Below, one piece after another: positions 8,007 through 17,649 of a DNA stretch of 64,000 nucleotides. The notes under the pieces were generated by a model. That model made no database searches. It was not told the origin of the DNA and saw only the letters and a list, made by a program, of their open reading frames with translations. The stretch comes from an uncultured Sphingomonadaceae bacterium (GTDB taxonomy: Bacteria > Pseudomonadota > Alphaproteobacteria > Sphingomonadales > Sphingomonadaceae): assembly GCA_947494305.1 (NCBI GenBank), contig CANLUL010000003.1:124001-188000 (forward strand), given 5' to 3'. Position 1 is the stretch's first letter. Every line of letters begins with the position of its first letter. Both the position numbers and the translations under genes were made by a program.

Positions 8007-9599
8007 TTAGTGTCTGAAATGACGCATTCCGGTTAACAGCATTGCCAGCCCGGCTTCATCGGCGGCTGCAATCACTTCATCATCGCGAATGGATCCGCCC
8101 GGTTGAATGACCGCCGTCGCGCCTGCTTCCACCGCAGCCATCAATCCATCGGCAAATGGGAAGAATGCGTCAGAGGCTACTGCTGAACCAATCGTGCGGG
8201 TCTCATCCCAACCAGCCTTCTCCGCCGCATCTTTGGCCTTCCATGCAGCGATACGGGCAGATTCCAGTCGGTTCATTTGTCCTGCGCCAACGCCAGCTGT
8301 TGCGCCATCCTTTGCATAGACAATCGCGTTGGATTTCACATGTTTGGCAACGGTCCAGGCGAATAGGCAATCGGCCATTTCCTGTTCCGAAGGTTGACGC
8401 TTGGTCACGCATTTCAGATCTTCTTGCGCAATCTGACCATTGTCCCGGGACTGCAGCAGGAACCCGCCTGCAATAGATTTGAAACCCATGCCGCTGCGCG
8501 CAGGATCGGGCAGTTCTCCGGTCAAAAGCAAACGCAGGTTTTTCTTCTTTGCAAAAATAGCCTTTGCGTCATCATCGGCGGCTGGTGCGCAAACCACCTC
8601 GGTAAAGATACTCGTCATGGCTTCTGCTGACGCTGCATCTAGCGGCCTGTTTACGGCGATTATGCCGCCAAAGGCCGACACGCTGTCGCATGCCAATGCC
8701 TCTTTGTAGGCTTCGAGAATCGTCGCCCCGCTTGCCACGCCGCAGGGGTTAGCGTGTTTCACGATGACGACCGTTGGCGGGCCATCGCGAAATTCGCTGA
8801 CCAGTTCCAAAGCGGCATCGGCATCGTTATAATTATTATAGCTCAGCGCCTTACCTTGCAGCTGCTCGGCTTGCGCAATGCCCGAAGCGGATGGACCATT
8901 GGGTAAATAGAGCGCGGCGGATTGGTGGGGATTTTCGCCGTATCGCAACTCAACCGGCTGGCTCATGATTATCGGCAATGTGTCAGGAAACATCTTACCT
9001 TGATCTGCAAAGCCGAACCATTGCGCAATCATGCTGTCATAGTTGGCGGTTGCCGCAAACGCCTTTGCCGCCATGTTTTTGCGAAATTCCAGGGACGTCG
9101 CGCCATCACTATCGTTCAACTCGGAAACCAGCGTTGCATAGTCGGATGGGTCCGTAACGATCGTCACAAAGTCATGGTTCTTGGCGGCACCACGCACCAT
9201 GGATGGTCCGCCAATATCGATATTTTCGATGATCTCCGGCCGGTCAGCGCCTTTCGCAACTGTTTGTGCAAACGGATATAGATTGACCACCACCAGATCG
9301 ATCCCGGCAATGTCATGCTCTTCCATCGACGCGACATGGCCCGCATCATCACGGCGTGCAAGCAATCCGCCATGGACTTTGGGGTGCAGCGTTTTGACTC
9401 GGCCATCCATCATTTCTGGGAATTGGGTGACGTCGCTAATATCTGCGACTTCGAGCCCCGCATCACGTAACGCCTTGGCTGTTCCACCAGTGGAGATAAG
9501 TTCCACCCCATGATTGGCCAATTTCTGACCCAGCTCAGCCAGTCCGCTCTTGTCAGATACCGACAGTAAAGCGCGTTTGATCTTGATATTTTCCGTCAT
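8007..9599 (-). CDS. purH: bifunctional AICAR transformylase / IMP cyclohydrolase
   Basis: PurH performs the last two steps of IMP synthesis. The 530-residue protein is the usual length. The N-terminal IMP cyclohydrolase domain starts [13 protein letters not shown] and includes [13 protein letters not shown] and [17 protein letters not shown]. The C-terminal transformylase domain includes [24 protein letters not shown] and [10 protein letters not shown]. It is the last gene of a minus-strand run after the heparinase-like gene, with only 2 bases between them. Confidence 0.97.
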   Translation of the reverse strand: MTENIKIKRALLSVSDKSGLAELGQKLANHGVELISTGGTAKALRDAGLEVADISDVTQFPEMMDGRVKTLHPKVHGGLLARRDDAGHVASMEEHDIAGIDLVVVNLYPFAQTVAKGADRPEIIENIDIGGPSMVRGAAKNHDFVTIVTDPSDYATLVSELNDSDGATSLEFRKNMAAKAFAATANYDSMIAQWFGFADQGKMFPDTLPIIMSQPVELRYGENPHQSAALYLPNGPSASGIAQAEQLQGKALSYNNYNDADAALELVSEFRDGPPTVVIVKHANPCGVASGATILEAYKEALACDSVSAFGGIIAVNRPLDAASAEAMTSIFTEVVCAPAADDDAKAIFAKKKNLRLLLTGELPDPARSGMGFKSIAGGFLLQSRDNGQIAQEDLKCVTKRQPSEQEMADCLFAWTVAKHVKSNAIVYAKDGATAGVGAGQMNRLESARIAAWKAKDAAEKAGWDETRTIGSAVASDAFFPFADGLMAAVEAGATAVIQPGGSIRDDEVIAAADEAGLAMLLTGMRHFRH

Positions 9600-9601
9600 T
9601 T

Positions 9602-11383
9602 CTACCCCATATGTTTGAGCAACCAGCCGGTGGCTCCACCGCCGCTGCTTACTGAATCTGTAATCACCATTTGCTTGACTTCATGCGGTATACCCATGCC
9701 GTCTACGAAGACGCTCTCTTCTTGGGCTATGGCGCCGCTGGTCGAACGGAACTGCCATAAATTACCATCTTTTAGGCGTAGCAACACCCCTTTTCCATCC
9801 GAAATCAGATCGCTTTCAATATCTGGCCCTAGGTGGAACCGCAGCGCATATTCGACTTCTTGTTTCTTGCGCCGACGTTTTCTGCCATCTGGAATCAGCA
9901 TATCCTCGCCGCGCAGTTCCAAGCCATCTGAGCGCAGCAGGAGCAATCGTTTGTGGATCAGGCCAAAGCGCCGGGAATAACCATCGTGATTGGCTTCCAA
10001 ACGGGTGGCATTTTCCACATCACGGCGGAAAAGCTCCACCTCATTAACCCCGCGTCCCAGCTTACCATCTGGCAGGATCGATGTGCTGTTGCTGTCATCT
10101 ATGCAGAGCGTGCTGTGCGCAGCCGTTGTCCGCAGACCGCGCGCCAATGATGCAGGAATGGTTGCGCCAACCAGTCCGGCACCTCCGCAATTGGTGATGA
10201 TCCGGCAATCGCCGTTTGAAAACTCGAAAGCACAGGTTGAGGCACAACCAGCGACGGCCATGCGAGCTATAGGTGGCGGGGCGGCATCAAGGATCAAAAC
10301 GGATCGCCCCGAAGAAACCCGCTGATATCCCCAATCACGTGCCTGACGCAGCGGCCGACTGCGCACACCGCTGGCTTCAACCACTTGCGCGACCTGTTTG
10401 GAGTCAGTCGCACCGCCACCTTGCCAATTGCCCATGCTGCCATCGAAATGAGTCAGTGCGGTTAGCGGTGGCACCGCTTTTTTGAGCGCCTCACCCAGAT
10501 ATTCCGGGACATCCTCCTTGCGGGCGACATATACTTCTTTCAGCATCGAAAGCAGGATCACCGCATCCAACTGGTTGAGCGGAGAGCGTGACACTGACCC
10601 ACCATCGGCATAGAAAAACTCGCTCATCGCTTTTTCAAGACCAGCTTCACCAACAATCCGGCGCACCCGTCCTTCGGGAAGCAGCAAGGAAGAGGCTACA
10701 ACACCGCTCCAAGCAACCAGACGTCCCAGACTGGAAGTCGCTTTATCCGCTGTCCGATCCAGATGCCGGGCGGTTCGCGCGATATTGTTGAGAACCTTAG
10801 ACCGGTAAACCAAGTCCTTCGACGAAAGGACGATGGGCGCATGGCTCGCCCAGATCAGTAGTCGCCAGCCACAATTATCGGGTCGCCAGGCCGGTTGGCG
10901 TATTTTGCCGCCGTTTGCGTCCAACCATTTTTCGATCAATTCCTCTGCGACCGGTACCGCCTGATCCCGCGATGCCGCCGTATCCAAATCACGAAGCCAT
11001 TGGAACCGATGCACATAATCTTCAAACTGTGGCGGAAGTTTCAGGTCGGCAAAATCAATATTCTCGTGCTTCTTTTTTAGGCCCCGAAACAAAAAATGGC
11101 CGGCACGCACCGCCGTCCCTTGCACGCGATCACCATCCACCGGGTCAACGGGAACTGCGAGTAGCCGCAAAGGTAATTTTCCAGAAAGGCGCAACCGATG
11201 CATCGGCATCCGCCAGGTCATCCGATAGTAAAGCATTGTGGCTTGCTGTGCGAGCGACTGCCCGCGGTCACTGCCCGAGCGAATGGTCAGGCTCTGCCCG
11301 TCGGGCGCGTCCTCTAAATCGTCGTTAAACTGGGCCGGGCCATCGCTCGTCCAATCATCCTGATCCGGTGGGCCTTCGCTCAT
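9602..11383 (-). CDS. heparinase II/III family protein
   Basis: This 593-residue protein shows the heparinase II/III-like layout. An alpha-helical N-terminal half (from about residue 90 to 320, rich in Trp and Leu) is followed by a beta-rich C-terminal half with the segment [13 protein letters not shown], a [18 protein letters not shown] block and the [14 protein letters not shown]-like segment. No signal peptide is visible, so it may act inside the cell, unlike secreted heparinases. Its position between rpe and purH is conserved in many alphaproteobacteria, which suggests a role in envelope or polysaccharide turnover rather than heparin breakdown. Its start overlaps the rpe stop as ATGA. Confidence 0.82.
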   Translation of the reverse strand: MSEGPPDQDDWTSDGPAQFNDDLEDAPDGQSLTIRSGSDRGQSLAQQATMLYYRMTWRMPMHRLRLSGKLPLRLLAVPVDPVDGDRVQGTAVRAGHFLFRGLKKKHENIDFADLKLPPQFEDYVHRFQWLRDLDTAASRDQAVPVAEELIEKWLDANGGKIRQPAWRPDNCGWRLLIWASHAPIVLSSKDLVYRSKVLNNIARTARHLDRTADKATSSLGRLVAWSGVVASSLLLPEGRVRRIVGEAGLEKAMSEFFYADGGSVSRSPLNQLDAVILLSMLKEVYVARKEDVPEYLGEALKKAVPPLTALTHFDGSMGNWQGGGATDSKQVAQVVEASGVRSRPLRQARDWGYQRVSSGRSVLILDAAPPPIARMAVAGCASTCAFEFSNGDCRIITNCGGAGLVGATIPASLARGLRTTAAHSTLCIDDSNSTSILPDGKLGRGVNEVELFRRDVENATRLEANHDGYSRRFGLIHKRLLLLRSDGLELRGEDMLIPDGRKRRRKKQEVEYALRFHLGPDIESDLISDGKGVLLRLKDGNLWQFRSTSGAIAQEESVFVDGMGIPHEVKQMVITDSVSSGGGATGWLLKHMG

Positions 11384-12042
11384 TCACCCCTCAGGCCGCT
11401 AATATTGGCGGCATATTGACCGGGGCCACCGGTGAAAGTGGCGGTACCGGCGACCAATGTGTCAGCACCAGCCGCAATGGCTTTTGGTGCAGTGGTCTGG
11501 TCAATGCCCCCATCGACTTCGAGACGGATATCCTTACCCGTTTGGTCAATCCGTTGCCGGATATTTTCGATCTTGCGCAGCTGGCTGTCGATGAAACTCT
11601 GTCCGCCAAAGCCGGGATTGACGCTCATCACCAAAATGAGATCCAGATCATCAATGAGATAATCGAGTATATCGAGCGGTGTCGCCGGATTGAGAACCAA
11701 TCCCGCTTTTTTGCCAAGCGCAGTAATGGATTGGACTGTGCGATGGGGATGCGGGCCAGCTTCAGGGTGGAAGGAAATATAGTCCGCTCCCGCCTCTGCA
11801 AAGGCCTCAAGATATTGATCGACCGGAGAAATCATCAGGTGGACATCAAACGGTTTTTCGCTGTGAGGGCGCAGGTCTTTGACGACGCCAGGGCCGATAG
11901 TGATATTGGGAACGAAATGACCATCCATCACATCAACATGGATCCAGTCGCAACCGGCTTCGTCAATTGCCCGCACTTCCTCACCCAGCTTAGCGAAGTC
12001 AGCGGAAAGAATGGATGGAGCGATGCGGATATTGCTGGTCAT
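11380..12042 (-). CDS. rpe: ribulose-phosphate 3-epimerase
   Basis: Rpe interconverts ribulose 5-phosphate and xylulose 5-phosphate. The 220-residue TIM barrel starts IRIAPSILSADFAKLGEEV and has the DVMDGHFVPNITIGP metal-ligand block, HLMI, MSVNPGFGGQSF and EVDGGI, all typical. It overlaps the following heparinase-like gene by 4 bases. rsmB lies about 120 bases upstream on the same strand. Confidence 0.97.
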   Translation of the reverse strand: MTSNIRIAPSILSADFAKLGEEVRAIDEAGCDWIHVDVMDGHFVPNITIGPGVVKDLRPHSEKPFDVHLMISPVDQYLEAFAEAGADYISFHPEAGPHPHRTVQSITALGKKAGLVLNPATPLDILDYLIDDLDLILVMSVNPGFGGQSFIDSQLRKIENIRQRIDQTGKDIRLEVDGGIDQTTAPKAIAAGADTLVAGTATFTGGPGQYAANISGLRGE

Positions 12043-12162
12043 GAAAAATCCCTAAAATTCCAACTGCGTTTAGAAATATTGCATCTCGCTCGCAAGGTGC
12101 GATTGGTAACGAAACACTCTCCCTTGTGGACAGTTTGGGGACAGGTTCACAATATCTTGTTT

Positions 12163-13452
12163 TTACTCTTTCCGGCGCAGTCTGGCGATGAAGAAACCAT
12201 CGAGATGACCTTTGTCGACCAGCATAGTAGGCAGGGTGCGAACATGCCCATCGGACGTTGGCGTGATGCCACTTGGCAATTCATCTGGACCAACTGCTGC
12301 GATTTCATATTGGTCATGCTGCTCCAGGAATTTTGCGACCTGTTCCTCACCCTCTTCCGGTTCCAGCGAACAGACCGCGTAGACAAGAAATCCGCCAGGT
12401 TTCACCCATGGCGCGATCCGGTTCAGGAGTACCGACTGCACTTCTGCTCTATCAGCAATCTGGCGCTCTCCGATACAATGCAACACATCGGGGTGGCGGC
12501 GGAAAATGCCGGTGGCGCTGCAAGGGGCATCGAGCAGCACCGCGTCGGCGGGCTCCGACGGTTCCCATTTCATCAGGTCTGCAATAACCGTTTGCGCCTC
12601 TAATCCGGTGCGTTTCAGATTGTCGTGAAAGCGTTCCATCCGCCGTTTGTTGTTGTCGACCGAGATTACATCCCAGTCGTTGCTGGCCAGCTGCATGGTT
12701 TTGCCGCCCGGGGCTGCGCACAGGTCAAGCACCGTTTTGCCATCCCCATTGCCCAGCAATCGGGCTGGAATCGAGGCGGCCAGATCCTGTACCCAAAAAT
12801 CACCGGTTTCGAAGCCTTTCAATTCGGTAACGGGAACAGATGGAAGCCTCCTCAGCTGTTTTGAAGCCAGATTTTCGCCTTCCAACTCTTCGGCCAATTC
12901 TCCAACATTGTTGGATTTGAAACTCAGATCCAAAGGCGCTTGCTGTGCCCATGCCTGATTGGCGGCGGAGGTGATTTCCTTACCCCAATTTTCCCGCCAC
13001 CGTGCACGCGTTTCACCCGGTATCGCTGGATATTTCGGCAATGCAACATCGCCTTTTTCAACGCCGCGCATCAGGGTGGAGAACACCCCGTGCACCAATC
13101 GTCTTGGTCCGCCTTGGACCAGCGGTAGCGCCGTTGAAATTGCGGCATGCTGCGGCGTATCGAGCACCAGAACCTGCACCAATGCAATCCGCAGCGCCAT
13201 CCGGGCTTTCGCATCCTCGGCCAGGGGATTCTTCGTTGCGCTATCAATCATCGCATCCAGTGCGGTCATCCAGCGCAGGGCGTTGGCGGCGATATTATGC
13301 GCTAGTGATTTGTCCGATGGGTTCGACAGGCTTCCGGTCGCGGATGACATCGCTTGATCGAGCGTTTCGCCGCGACGGCACACGGCGTCGAGCAAACGGA
13401 TTGCTGCAAGGCGCGCAGGGAAACCGGTTGGTTTTTTATTGGATCTGTCCAT
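12163..13452 (-). CDS. rsmB: 16S rRNA (cytosine-C5) methyltransferase, RsmB/NOP family
   Basis: The 429-residue protein combines an N-terminal NusB-like RNA-binding domain (to about residue 140) with a C-terminal SAM methyltransferase. The SAM site LDLCAAPGGKTMQLAS, the motif DAPCSATGIFRRHPD and the catalytic cysteine motif YAVCSLEPEEGEEQV are present. It methylates a 16S rRNA cytosine; assignment to RsmB rather than another NOP-family enzyme rests on the NusB-like N-terminus. The start ATG is at 13452. Confidence 0.92.
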   Translation of the reverse strand: MDRSNKKPTGFPARLAAIRLLDAVCRRGETLDQAMSSATGSLSNPSDKSLAHNIAANALRWMTALDAMIDSATKNPLAEDAKARMALRIALVQVLVLDTPQHAAISTALPLVQGGPRRLVHGVFSTLMRGVEKGDVALPKYPAIPGETRARWRENWGKEITSAANQAWAQQAPLDLSFKSNNVGELAEELEGENLASKQLRRLPSVPVTELKGFETGDFWVQDLAASIPARLLGNGDGKTVLDLCAAPGGKTMQLASNDWDVISVDNNKRRMERFHDNLKRTGLEAQTVIADLMKWEPSEPADAVLLDAPCSATGIFRRHPDVLHCIGERQIADRAEVQSVLLNRIAPWVKPGGFLVYAVCSLEPEEGEEQVAKFLEQHDQYEIAAVGPDELPSGITPTSDGHVRTLPTMLVDKGHLDGFFIARLRRKE

Positions 13453-13494
13453 GGGCAGCGGCCTTAGCGGCTATGCGGCGCCAAGCGAAGCGGT

Positions 13495-14388
13495 TTATCT
13501 GGGATCAAGTGCGCTGCGTTTTTTCAATCGGCTCATATCACCCACTTCATTGGATCGCCCAGACATATGATCGGAACCACCACCACTCATTTCCCGCAAC
13601 GCAGCAATGCGGTCTTCGGTCGCGGGATGGGTGGAGAACATCTGTCTCACGCCAGCTGGCACGATATAGAGCTGAGCTGCTGCCGGATTGCGTTCGGCAA
13701 CCGGATTGGGTGTCCGTTCCGCCATGCCGGATATCTTCGCCAAAGCGGAAGCCAGAGCCAATGGCTTGCCGCTAATCTCCGCCGCAGACTTATCCGCACC
13801 GAATTCGCGGGTACGGCTGATCGCCATTTGCACGATCATAGCTGCAAACGGAGCAATCAAAACAGCCATCAGACCGGCTATCCCGGCATTGCGTCCGCGG
13901 AAAAACATCCCGAAATTGGCCAGCATTGAAACCGCACCGGCAATAGTCGCAACCATGGTCATCACCAAAGTATCCCGGTTTTTAACATGGCCCAGTTCAT
14001 GAGCCATCACGCCTTCAATTTCTTCAAAACTCAGCATGTTGAGCAAACCGGTTGTGGCCGCCACAGCTGAGTTTTCCGGATTGCGCCCGGTAGCAAAGGC
14101 ATTGGGCTGCGCCTGATCGACAATATAGACTTTCGGCATCGGAAGCTGCGCTCGTCGTGCCAGATTTTGCACCATAGAATAGAATTCGGGATGACTGCCG
14201 GCATCAACCTCAACCGCATTATGCATTTTCAGAACGATTTTATCGGCATTCCAATAGGTGAACAGGTTCATGCCCGCCGCAACAATAAGCGCCAGTATCG
14301 CACCGCCACTGCCACCGAGTGAGTAACCCATGACCATGAACAACGCCGTCAGTGCCGCTAGCAACATGGTTGTTTTCATAAAATTCAT
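13495..14388 (-). CDS. htpX: membrane zinc metalloprotease HtpX
   Basis: HtpX is an inner-membrane M48 protease that helps degrade misfolded membrane proteins. The 297-residue protein has two N-terminal hydrophobic segments (about 5-45), the zinc motif HELGH within [12 protein letters not shown], two further hydrophobic stretches, and the third ligand region of the [13 protein letters not shown] type. The C-terminal [14 protein letters not shown] block is also conserved. It lies 42 bases upstream of rsmB on the same strand and diverges from the SDHAF4-like gene. Confidence 0.95.
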   Translation of the reverse strand: MNFMKTTMLLAALTALFMVMGYSLGGSGGAILALIVAAGMNLFTYWNADKIVLKMHNAVEVDAGSHPEFYSMVQNLARRAQLPMPKVYIVDQAQPNAFATGRNPENSAVAATTGLLNMLSFEEIEGVMAHELGHVKNRDTLVMTMVATIAGAVSMLANFGMFFRGRNAGIAGLMAVLIAPFAAMIVQMAISRTREFGADKSAAEISGKPLALASALAKISGMAERTPNPVAERNPAAAQLYIVPAGVRQMFSTHPATEDRIAALREMSGGGSDHMSGRSNEVGDMSRLKKRSALDPR

Positions 14389-14472
14389 CGCACAAAACCC
14401 GCTTGATTAAGATCGTCTTCCCCTCAATATAGGAGGTGAGGCGGGGTTTTTCAATTTTGAGGCAGGTGAAAT

Positions 14473-14655
14473 ATGACCGAAAAGACCAGAAAACCGGGGG
14501 AACGTCCTGCGGATGTGAAGCCGCCGAAATATCTGTCGAAAAATAAACCGGTTCCTGAACCTGATCCACTGGAAAAAGCCGATGAGATTGCCGACGAGGA
14601 TGGCCCCACACGTTATGGTGACTGGGAGCATAAGGGTATTGCAGTAGATTTTTAG
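14473..14655 (+). CDS. DUF1674 / SDHAF4-like small protein
   Basis: The 60-residue protein ends DGPTRYGDWEHKGIAVDF, the hallmark of the DUF1674 family, which includes the mitochondrial succinate dehydrogenase assembly factor SDHAF4 (Sdh8). In alphaproteobacteria it is expected to help assemble flavinylated SdhA. The charged, proline-rich N-terminus looks disordered. The ATG at 14473 follows AGGTGAA at a suitable distance. The hydrolase gene starts 11 bases after its stop. Confidence 0.85.
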   Translation: MTEKTRKPGERPADVKPPKYLSKNKPVPEPDPLEKADEIADEDGPTRYGDWEHKGIAVDF

Positions 14656-14666
14656 GAATAGCGTTT

Positions 14667-15557
14667 TTGATAAAAAAATACTCTCTGGCCGCACTCGCAA
14701 TGCTCGCGTTAGTGAGCATCATTGTTTATGCTGTTTGGATGCCGCTACCGCATACGCCTGCTCGCGACGCAATAGGAATCGAGAAATCGCTCGAACGAGG
14801 CACCCGGCAGTTTTCCTATCATATCAGCGGTAAAGGAAAGCCCGTCATCTTGCTCGCTAGCGCTGGTCGTGAAGCCAGTGATTTCAATGAACTGGCGACC
14901 GCACTCAACACTGCGGGCTATCGCACCATTGCGGTCGATGCCCATGGAATCAAAAATTCAACCCTGCCTGAAGGGGACTTCTCTCTCTTTGACATGGCCG
15001 ACGATGTGGCAGCTGTTGCCGAGGCTGAGGTGGAGCCGGATGAGAAGATATCGGTGATCGGCCATGCTTTTGGCAACAGGCTGACCCGCGCCTATGCCAG
15101 CCGCAATGATGATCGCATCAATGCTGTGGTGCTGATTGCTTCGGGCGGTGCAAAAGCGATTCCACCCAAAGCCGATACAGCGCTCAAAGCTATATTCGAT
15201 CCACGCCGCACGGTTGGCCAGCGCCGCGCAGATATTGACTATGCTTTCTTCGCGGAAGGAAATGATATTCCGGACTATTGGGTTGTCGGTTGGCACACCC
15301 AGACTGCAGTCCTGCAAGGAAAGGCCAAAGGAACGGATGTATACGAGCAATGGGGCGCAGGTGGCACCAAACCAATGCTGGTTTTGCAAGCCGCGGAAGA
15401 TACAATTGCACCACCGCAGGACGCCGGAATTCCATTGGCACAGAAATATCCTAACCGGGTCAAACTTGTGGTTATTCCAAATGCAGGCCACGCACTGCTG
15501 CCCGAACAGCCTGATGTGATTGCCGAAGAAGTGATCGGGTTTTTGAATTCGAACTAG
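14667..15557 (+). CDS. alpha/beta hydrolase-fold protein lacking the usual nucleophile
   Basis: The 296-residue protein has an N-terminal hydrophobic anchor (about 5-24) and the alpha/beta hydrolase fold: PVILLASAGREASDF, the nucleophile-elbow region ISVIGHAFGNRL, and a C-terminal NAGHALLPEQP with the catalytic-type histidine. The elbow reads G-H-A-F-G with alanine at 134 where serine is expected. It is either non-catalytic or uses another residue. The TTG at 14667 has AGGA upstream and gives a KK-started signal anchor; an ATG at 14700 is the alternative start. Confidence 0.78.
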   Translation: MIKKYSLAALAMLALVSIIVYAVWMPLPHTPARDAIGIEKSLERGTRQFSYHISGKGKPVILLASAGREASDFNELATALNTAGYRTIAVDAHGIKNSTLPEGDFSLFDMADDVAAVAEAEVEPDEKISVIGHAFGNRLTRAYASRNDDRINAVVLIASGGAKAIPPKADTALKAIFDPRRTVGQRRADIDYAFFAEGNDIPDYWVVGWHTQTAVLQGKAKGTDVYEQWGAGGTKPMLVLQAAEDTIAPPQDAGIPLAQKYPNRVKLVVIPNAGHALLPEQPDVIAEEVIGFLNSN

Positions 15558-15646
15558 GGCGTAGTGACCTCCGCGAGAATGGTGCGATGTCAGCTCAAAT
15601 GCATGATAGTATTTACTTCCTGTATGTTTGTACGCGTATCAGCTGA

Positions 15647-15667
15647 CGAACAATGAATCATTGTTCG
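15647..15667. promoter_or_regulatory. perfect inverted repeat upstream of the winged-helix gene
   Basis: CGAACAATGA and TCATTGTTCG form a perfect 10-bp inverted repeat around a single central A, about 100 bases before the start of the winged-helix gene at 15767. A second short palindrome, TTCGCGCGAA (15664-15673), overlaps its right arm. The shape fits an operator for a dimeric regulator, possibly autoregulation by the downstream protein (inference). Confidence 0.5.
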
Positions 15668-15766
15668 CGCGAATAGCCATTGTAACGTATTCCTGTGACA
15701 AGACGTGAACCGGCTTTCAGGTTACCTTTGTAAGGATTTTGACGGGGTCGCTGGGAGGAAATTTCT

Positions 15767-16171
15767 ATGGGGGATACTGAAGAAGGACTGGATCAAGAAA
15801 GCGAAGTTAAAAAAAGCAGCATAAATGAGTTTCACCCTTATTTGGCCAATCACATCAACCTGCTCAATCAAACGCGATCCAAGTTTATGCCCGGGTTAAG
15901 ATTTGGTGATCCGGTCTGGACCATTTTGCTTGAGATATTCGTAGCTGAGTATCAGGAGCGCTCTACCAATGTGGATGAGCTTGCTGTTCGCCTCGATATT
16001 TCGAAATCGATCTGCGAACGATCCATCACGTATCTGCTTGACCAGTCCGCGATATTCCAAAACACCAATCGCTATACCAATTCCGCTTTGCCGTTGCTCG
16101 TATCTGAGAATACAAAGTCTGGAATATGTGAATGGCTAGACAGTTGTGCGGTGGAAGCGCCGCAGATATAG
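15767..16171 (+). CDS. putative winged-helix DNA-binding protein
   Basis: The 134-residue protein has no firm family name here. Residues about 48-100 (DPVWTILLEIFVAEYQERSTNVDELAVRL and onward) read as a winged-helix core: a first helix, then a helix-turn-helix with DISKSICERSITYLLDQ as the recognition region. This resembles small MarR-like proteins common in sphingomonads. GGGAGGAAA lies just before the ATG. It stands alone between intergenic regions rich in inverted repeats. The gene looks AT-richer than the housekeeping genes to its left. Confidence 0.6.
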   Translation: MGDTEEGLDQESEVKKSSINEFHPYLANHINLLNQTRSKFMPGLRFGDPVWTILLEIFVAEYQERSTNVDELAVRLDISKSICERSITYLLDQSAIFQNTNRYTNSALPLLVSENTKSGICEWLDSCAVEAPQI

Positions 16172-16175
16172 CCTG

Positions 16176-16281
16176 ACACAGTCTTGGAAATATTGGATAT
16201 CGTTCTGACTGTGTAACGTGCTGCAGTCACAACAAAATGAGATCATAGATCGCAGGTACAACCAACCACACTATGATCTCA
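16176..16281. other. two perfect inverted repeats in the 16172-16406 intergenic region
   Basis: Directly after the winged-helix stop, ACACAGTC (16176-16183) pairs with GACTGTGT (16207-16214). Further on, TGAGATCATAG (16238-16248) pairs perfectly with CTATGATCTCA (16271-16281) over a 22-base loop. Neither is followed by a T-run, so these are not clear terminators. Nothing else was recognised in this 235-base gap. Confidence 0.45.
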
Positions 16282-16406
16282 CTGGCGCTTCCCGAAGAGC
16301 TCTTGTGATTGGCAAACTAGCTTTCCATTGGAAAAATACGAGCCACGGAAATGGGTTACAAGAAGGCGATCATTCGCCCCGGCAATTCTGAATTCCAAAG
16401 CGGGCG

Positions 16407-16802
16407 TTATGCGGATACTGACGATTGCATATTTTTAGCCGTATCATAGTTTTCACGGGCCGCATCAATGTGGGATAGATTTTCGATTGCCCAATGACCA
16501 AGCGCATTGACCGGTTCGCGAAACGATTCCCCCATTTTCGTAAGGTTATACTCTACCTTAGGTGGAATCGTTGGATAATAGGTGCGATTAACAAGGCCGT
16601 CGCGCTCCAGCTCGCGCAAAGTGCGGCTTAACATGCGCTGGGAGATTCCCAAATTTCGTTTCAATTCGTTGAAGCGCAGCGTTCCATATTGTGAAAGCGA
16701 GATAATCACGAGTACACTCCAGCGGTCACCAACCCGGGTCAAAACTTCGTTGATGCGCAAGCAATTGGGGCATTGTTCCGAAAATTTTCCTGATTCTACC
16801 AT
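16407..16802 (-). CDS. HxlR family transcriptional regulator
   Basis: The 131-residue protein carries the HxlR winged-helix signature: CPNCLRINEVLTRVGDRWSVLVII, then LRFNELKRNLGISQRMLSRTLRELERDGLVNR, and YPTIPPKVEYNLTKMG. The cysteine pair near the N-terminus (CPNC) may sense oxidants or electrophiles, as in some family members. The ATG at 16802 has AAGGGA six bases upstream and is preferred to the longer in-frame start at 16850. It is divergent from the nitroreductase, its probable target. Confidence 0.9.
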   Translation of the reverse strand: MVESGKFSEQCPNCLRINEVLTRVGDRWSVLVIISLSQYGTLRFNELKRNLGISQRMLSRTLRELERDGLVNRTYYPTIPPKVEYNLTKMGESFREPVNALGHWAIENLSHIDAARENYDTAKNMQSSVSA

Positions 16803-16866
16803 GGTGGTTCCCTTCGTGTAACCGAGGCGCAAAAAAGTGCCTTCTTGCAAGAATATCCAGTTCCGA

Positions 16867-16892
16867 GTATATCGTCAGTAACAATTGTATAC
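16867..16892. promoter_or_regulatory. possible HxlR operator between regulator and nitroreductase
   Basis: GTATA (16867-16871) and TATAC (16888-16892) form an inverted repeat in the shared promoter region of the divergent HxlR and nitroreductase genes. The spacing is longer than in the best-known HxlR-type sites, so this is only a candidate. Confidence 0.25.
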
Positions 16893-16927
16893 CACTAGTT
16901 TCAAACAACCACAACAGGAACCAGAAA

Positions 16928-17569
16928 ATGACCAGCAAGACCCTGAATGAACTTTTGAACTGGCGCTACGCCACCAAGAAAATGGACCCGGCTAAGGCTG
17001 TGCCGCAAGAGAAAGTGGATGCCATCCTGGAGGCGATCCGTATGGCACCGACATCCAGCGGGACGCAGCCATTTGAGGTTATCCTGGTAACCAATCCAGA
17101 TGTGTTGGCAGACATCCGCAAAGCAGCCGGCGACCAAACGCCGATTACAGATGGCTCCCATCTGCTGGTCTTTGCCGCATGGGATAATTACACCAATGAG
17201 CGCATCGACGAAGTGACAGATCTGAATATCGCAGCACGCGGTGAGATACCGCTAATCCACGACTATTACGGAAATCTGAAGGCCAGCTACGTACCGCGGG
17301 AGGCAGAGGTTAATTATGCTCATGCGGCTCGCCAGGCATATATTGCGCTGGGCATCGCTCTGGTGGCTGCCGCCGAACAAGAAGTCGATAGCACGCCCAT
17401 GGAAGGGTTCGATCCGGCGGCTGTCGACGAAATCCTGAACCTCAGTGAACGAGGCTTGCGTTCGGTTGTTCTGCTACCGCTTGGCTATCGTGATCCAACC
17501 GGAGACTGGCTGCTGCCGATGGCAAAGGTTCGTAAATCGCGCGAGGTAATGGTCACGCACGTTGCATAA
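16928..17569 (+). CDS. nitroreductase family NAD(P)H oxidoreductase
   Basis: The 213-residue flavoprotein matches the NfsB/NAD(P)H-dependent oxidoreductase type: an N-terminal NWRYATKKMDPAK block, IRMAPTSSGTQPFEV for FMN binding, and a C-terminal GLRSVVLLPLGYRDPTGDW. It should reduce quinones or nitroaromatics with FMN. The gene is divergent from an HxlR regulator, the usual arrangement for inducible control by electrophiles. The cytochrome b561 gene follows after 80 bases. Confidence 0.9.
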   Translation: MTSKTLNELLNWRYATKKMDPAKAVPQEKVDAILEAIRMAPTSSGTQPFEVILVTNPDVLADIRKAAGDQTPITDGSHLLVFAAWDNYTNERIDEVTDLNIAARGEIPLIHDYYGNLKASYVPREAEVNYAHAARQAYIALGIALVAAAEQEVDSTPMEGFDPAAVDEILNLSERGLRSVVLLPLGYRDPTGDWLLPMAKVRKSREVMVTHVA

Positions 17570-17649
17570 TTCATTTTTCAAACTGACCAGCCGCCTTATT
17601 GCGCCGCAGGATACCTGCCGACAGAGCCATTGAATTCAGGGGAATAGAA

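Noticed and set aside
11368-12603. Long plus-strand reading frame of about 411 codons
   Set aside because: It runs antisense through rpe and the end of rsmB, both with clear family motifs. Its translation shows no domain, so it is a shadow of codon bias in those genes.
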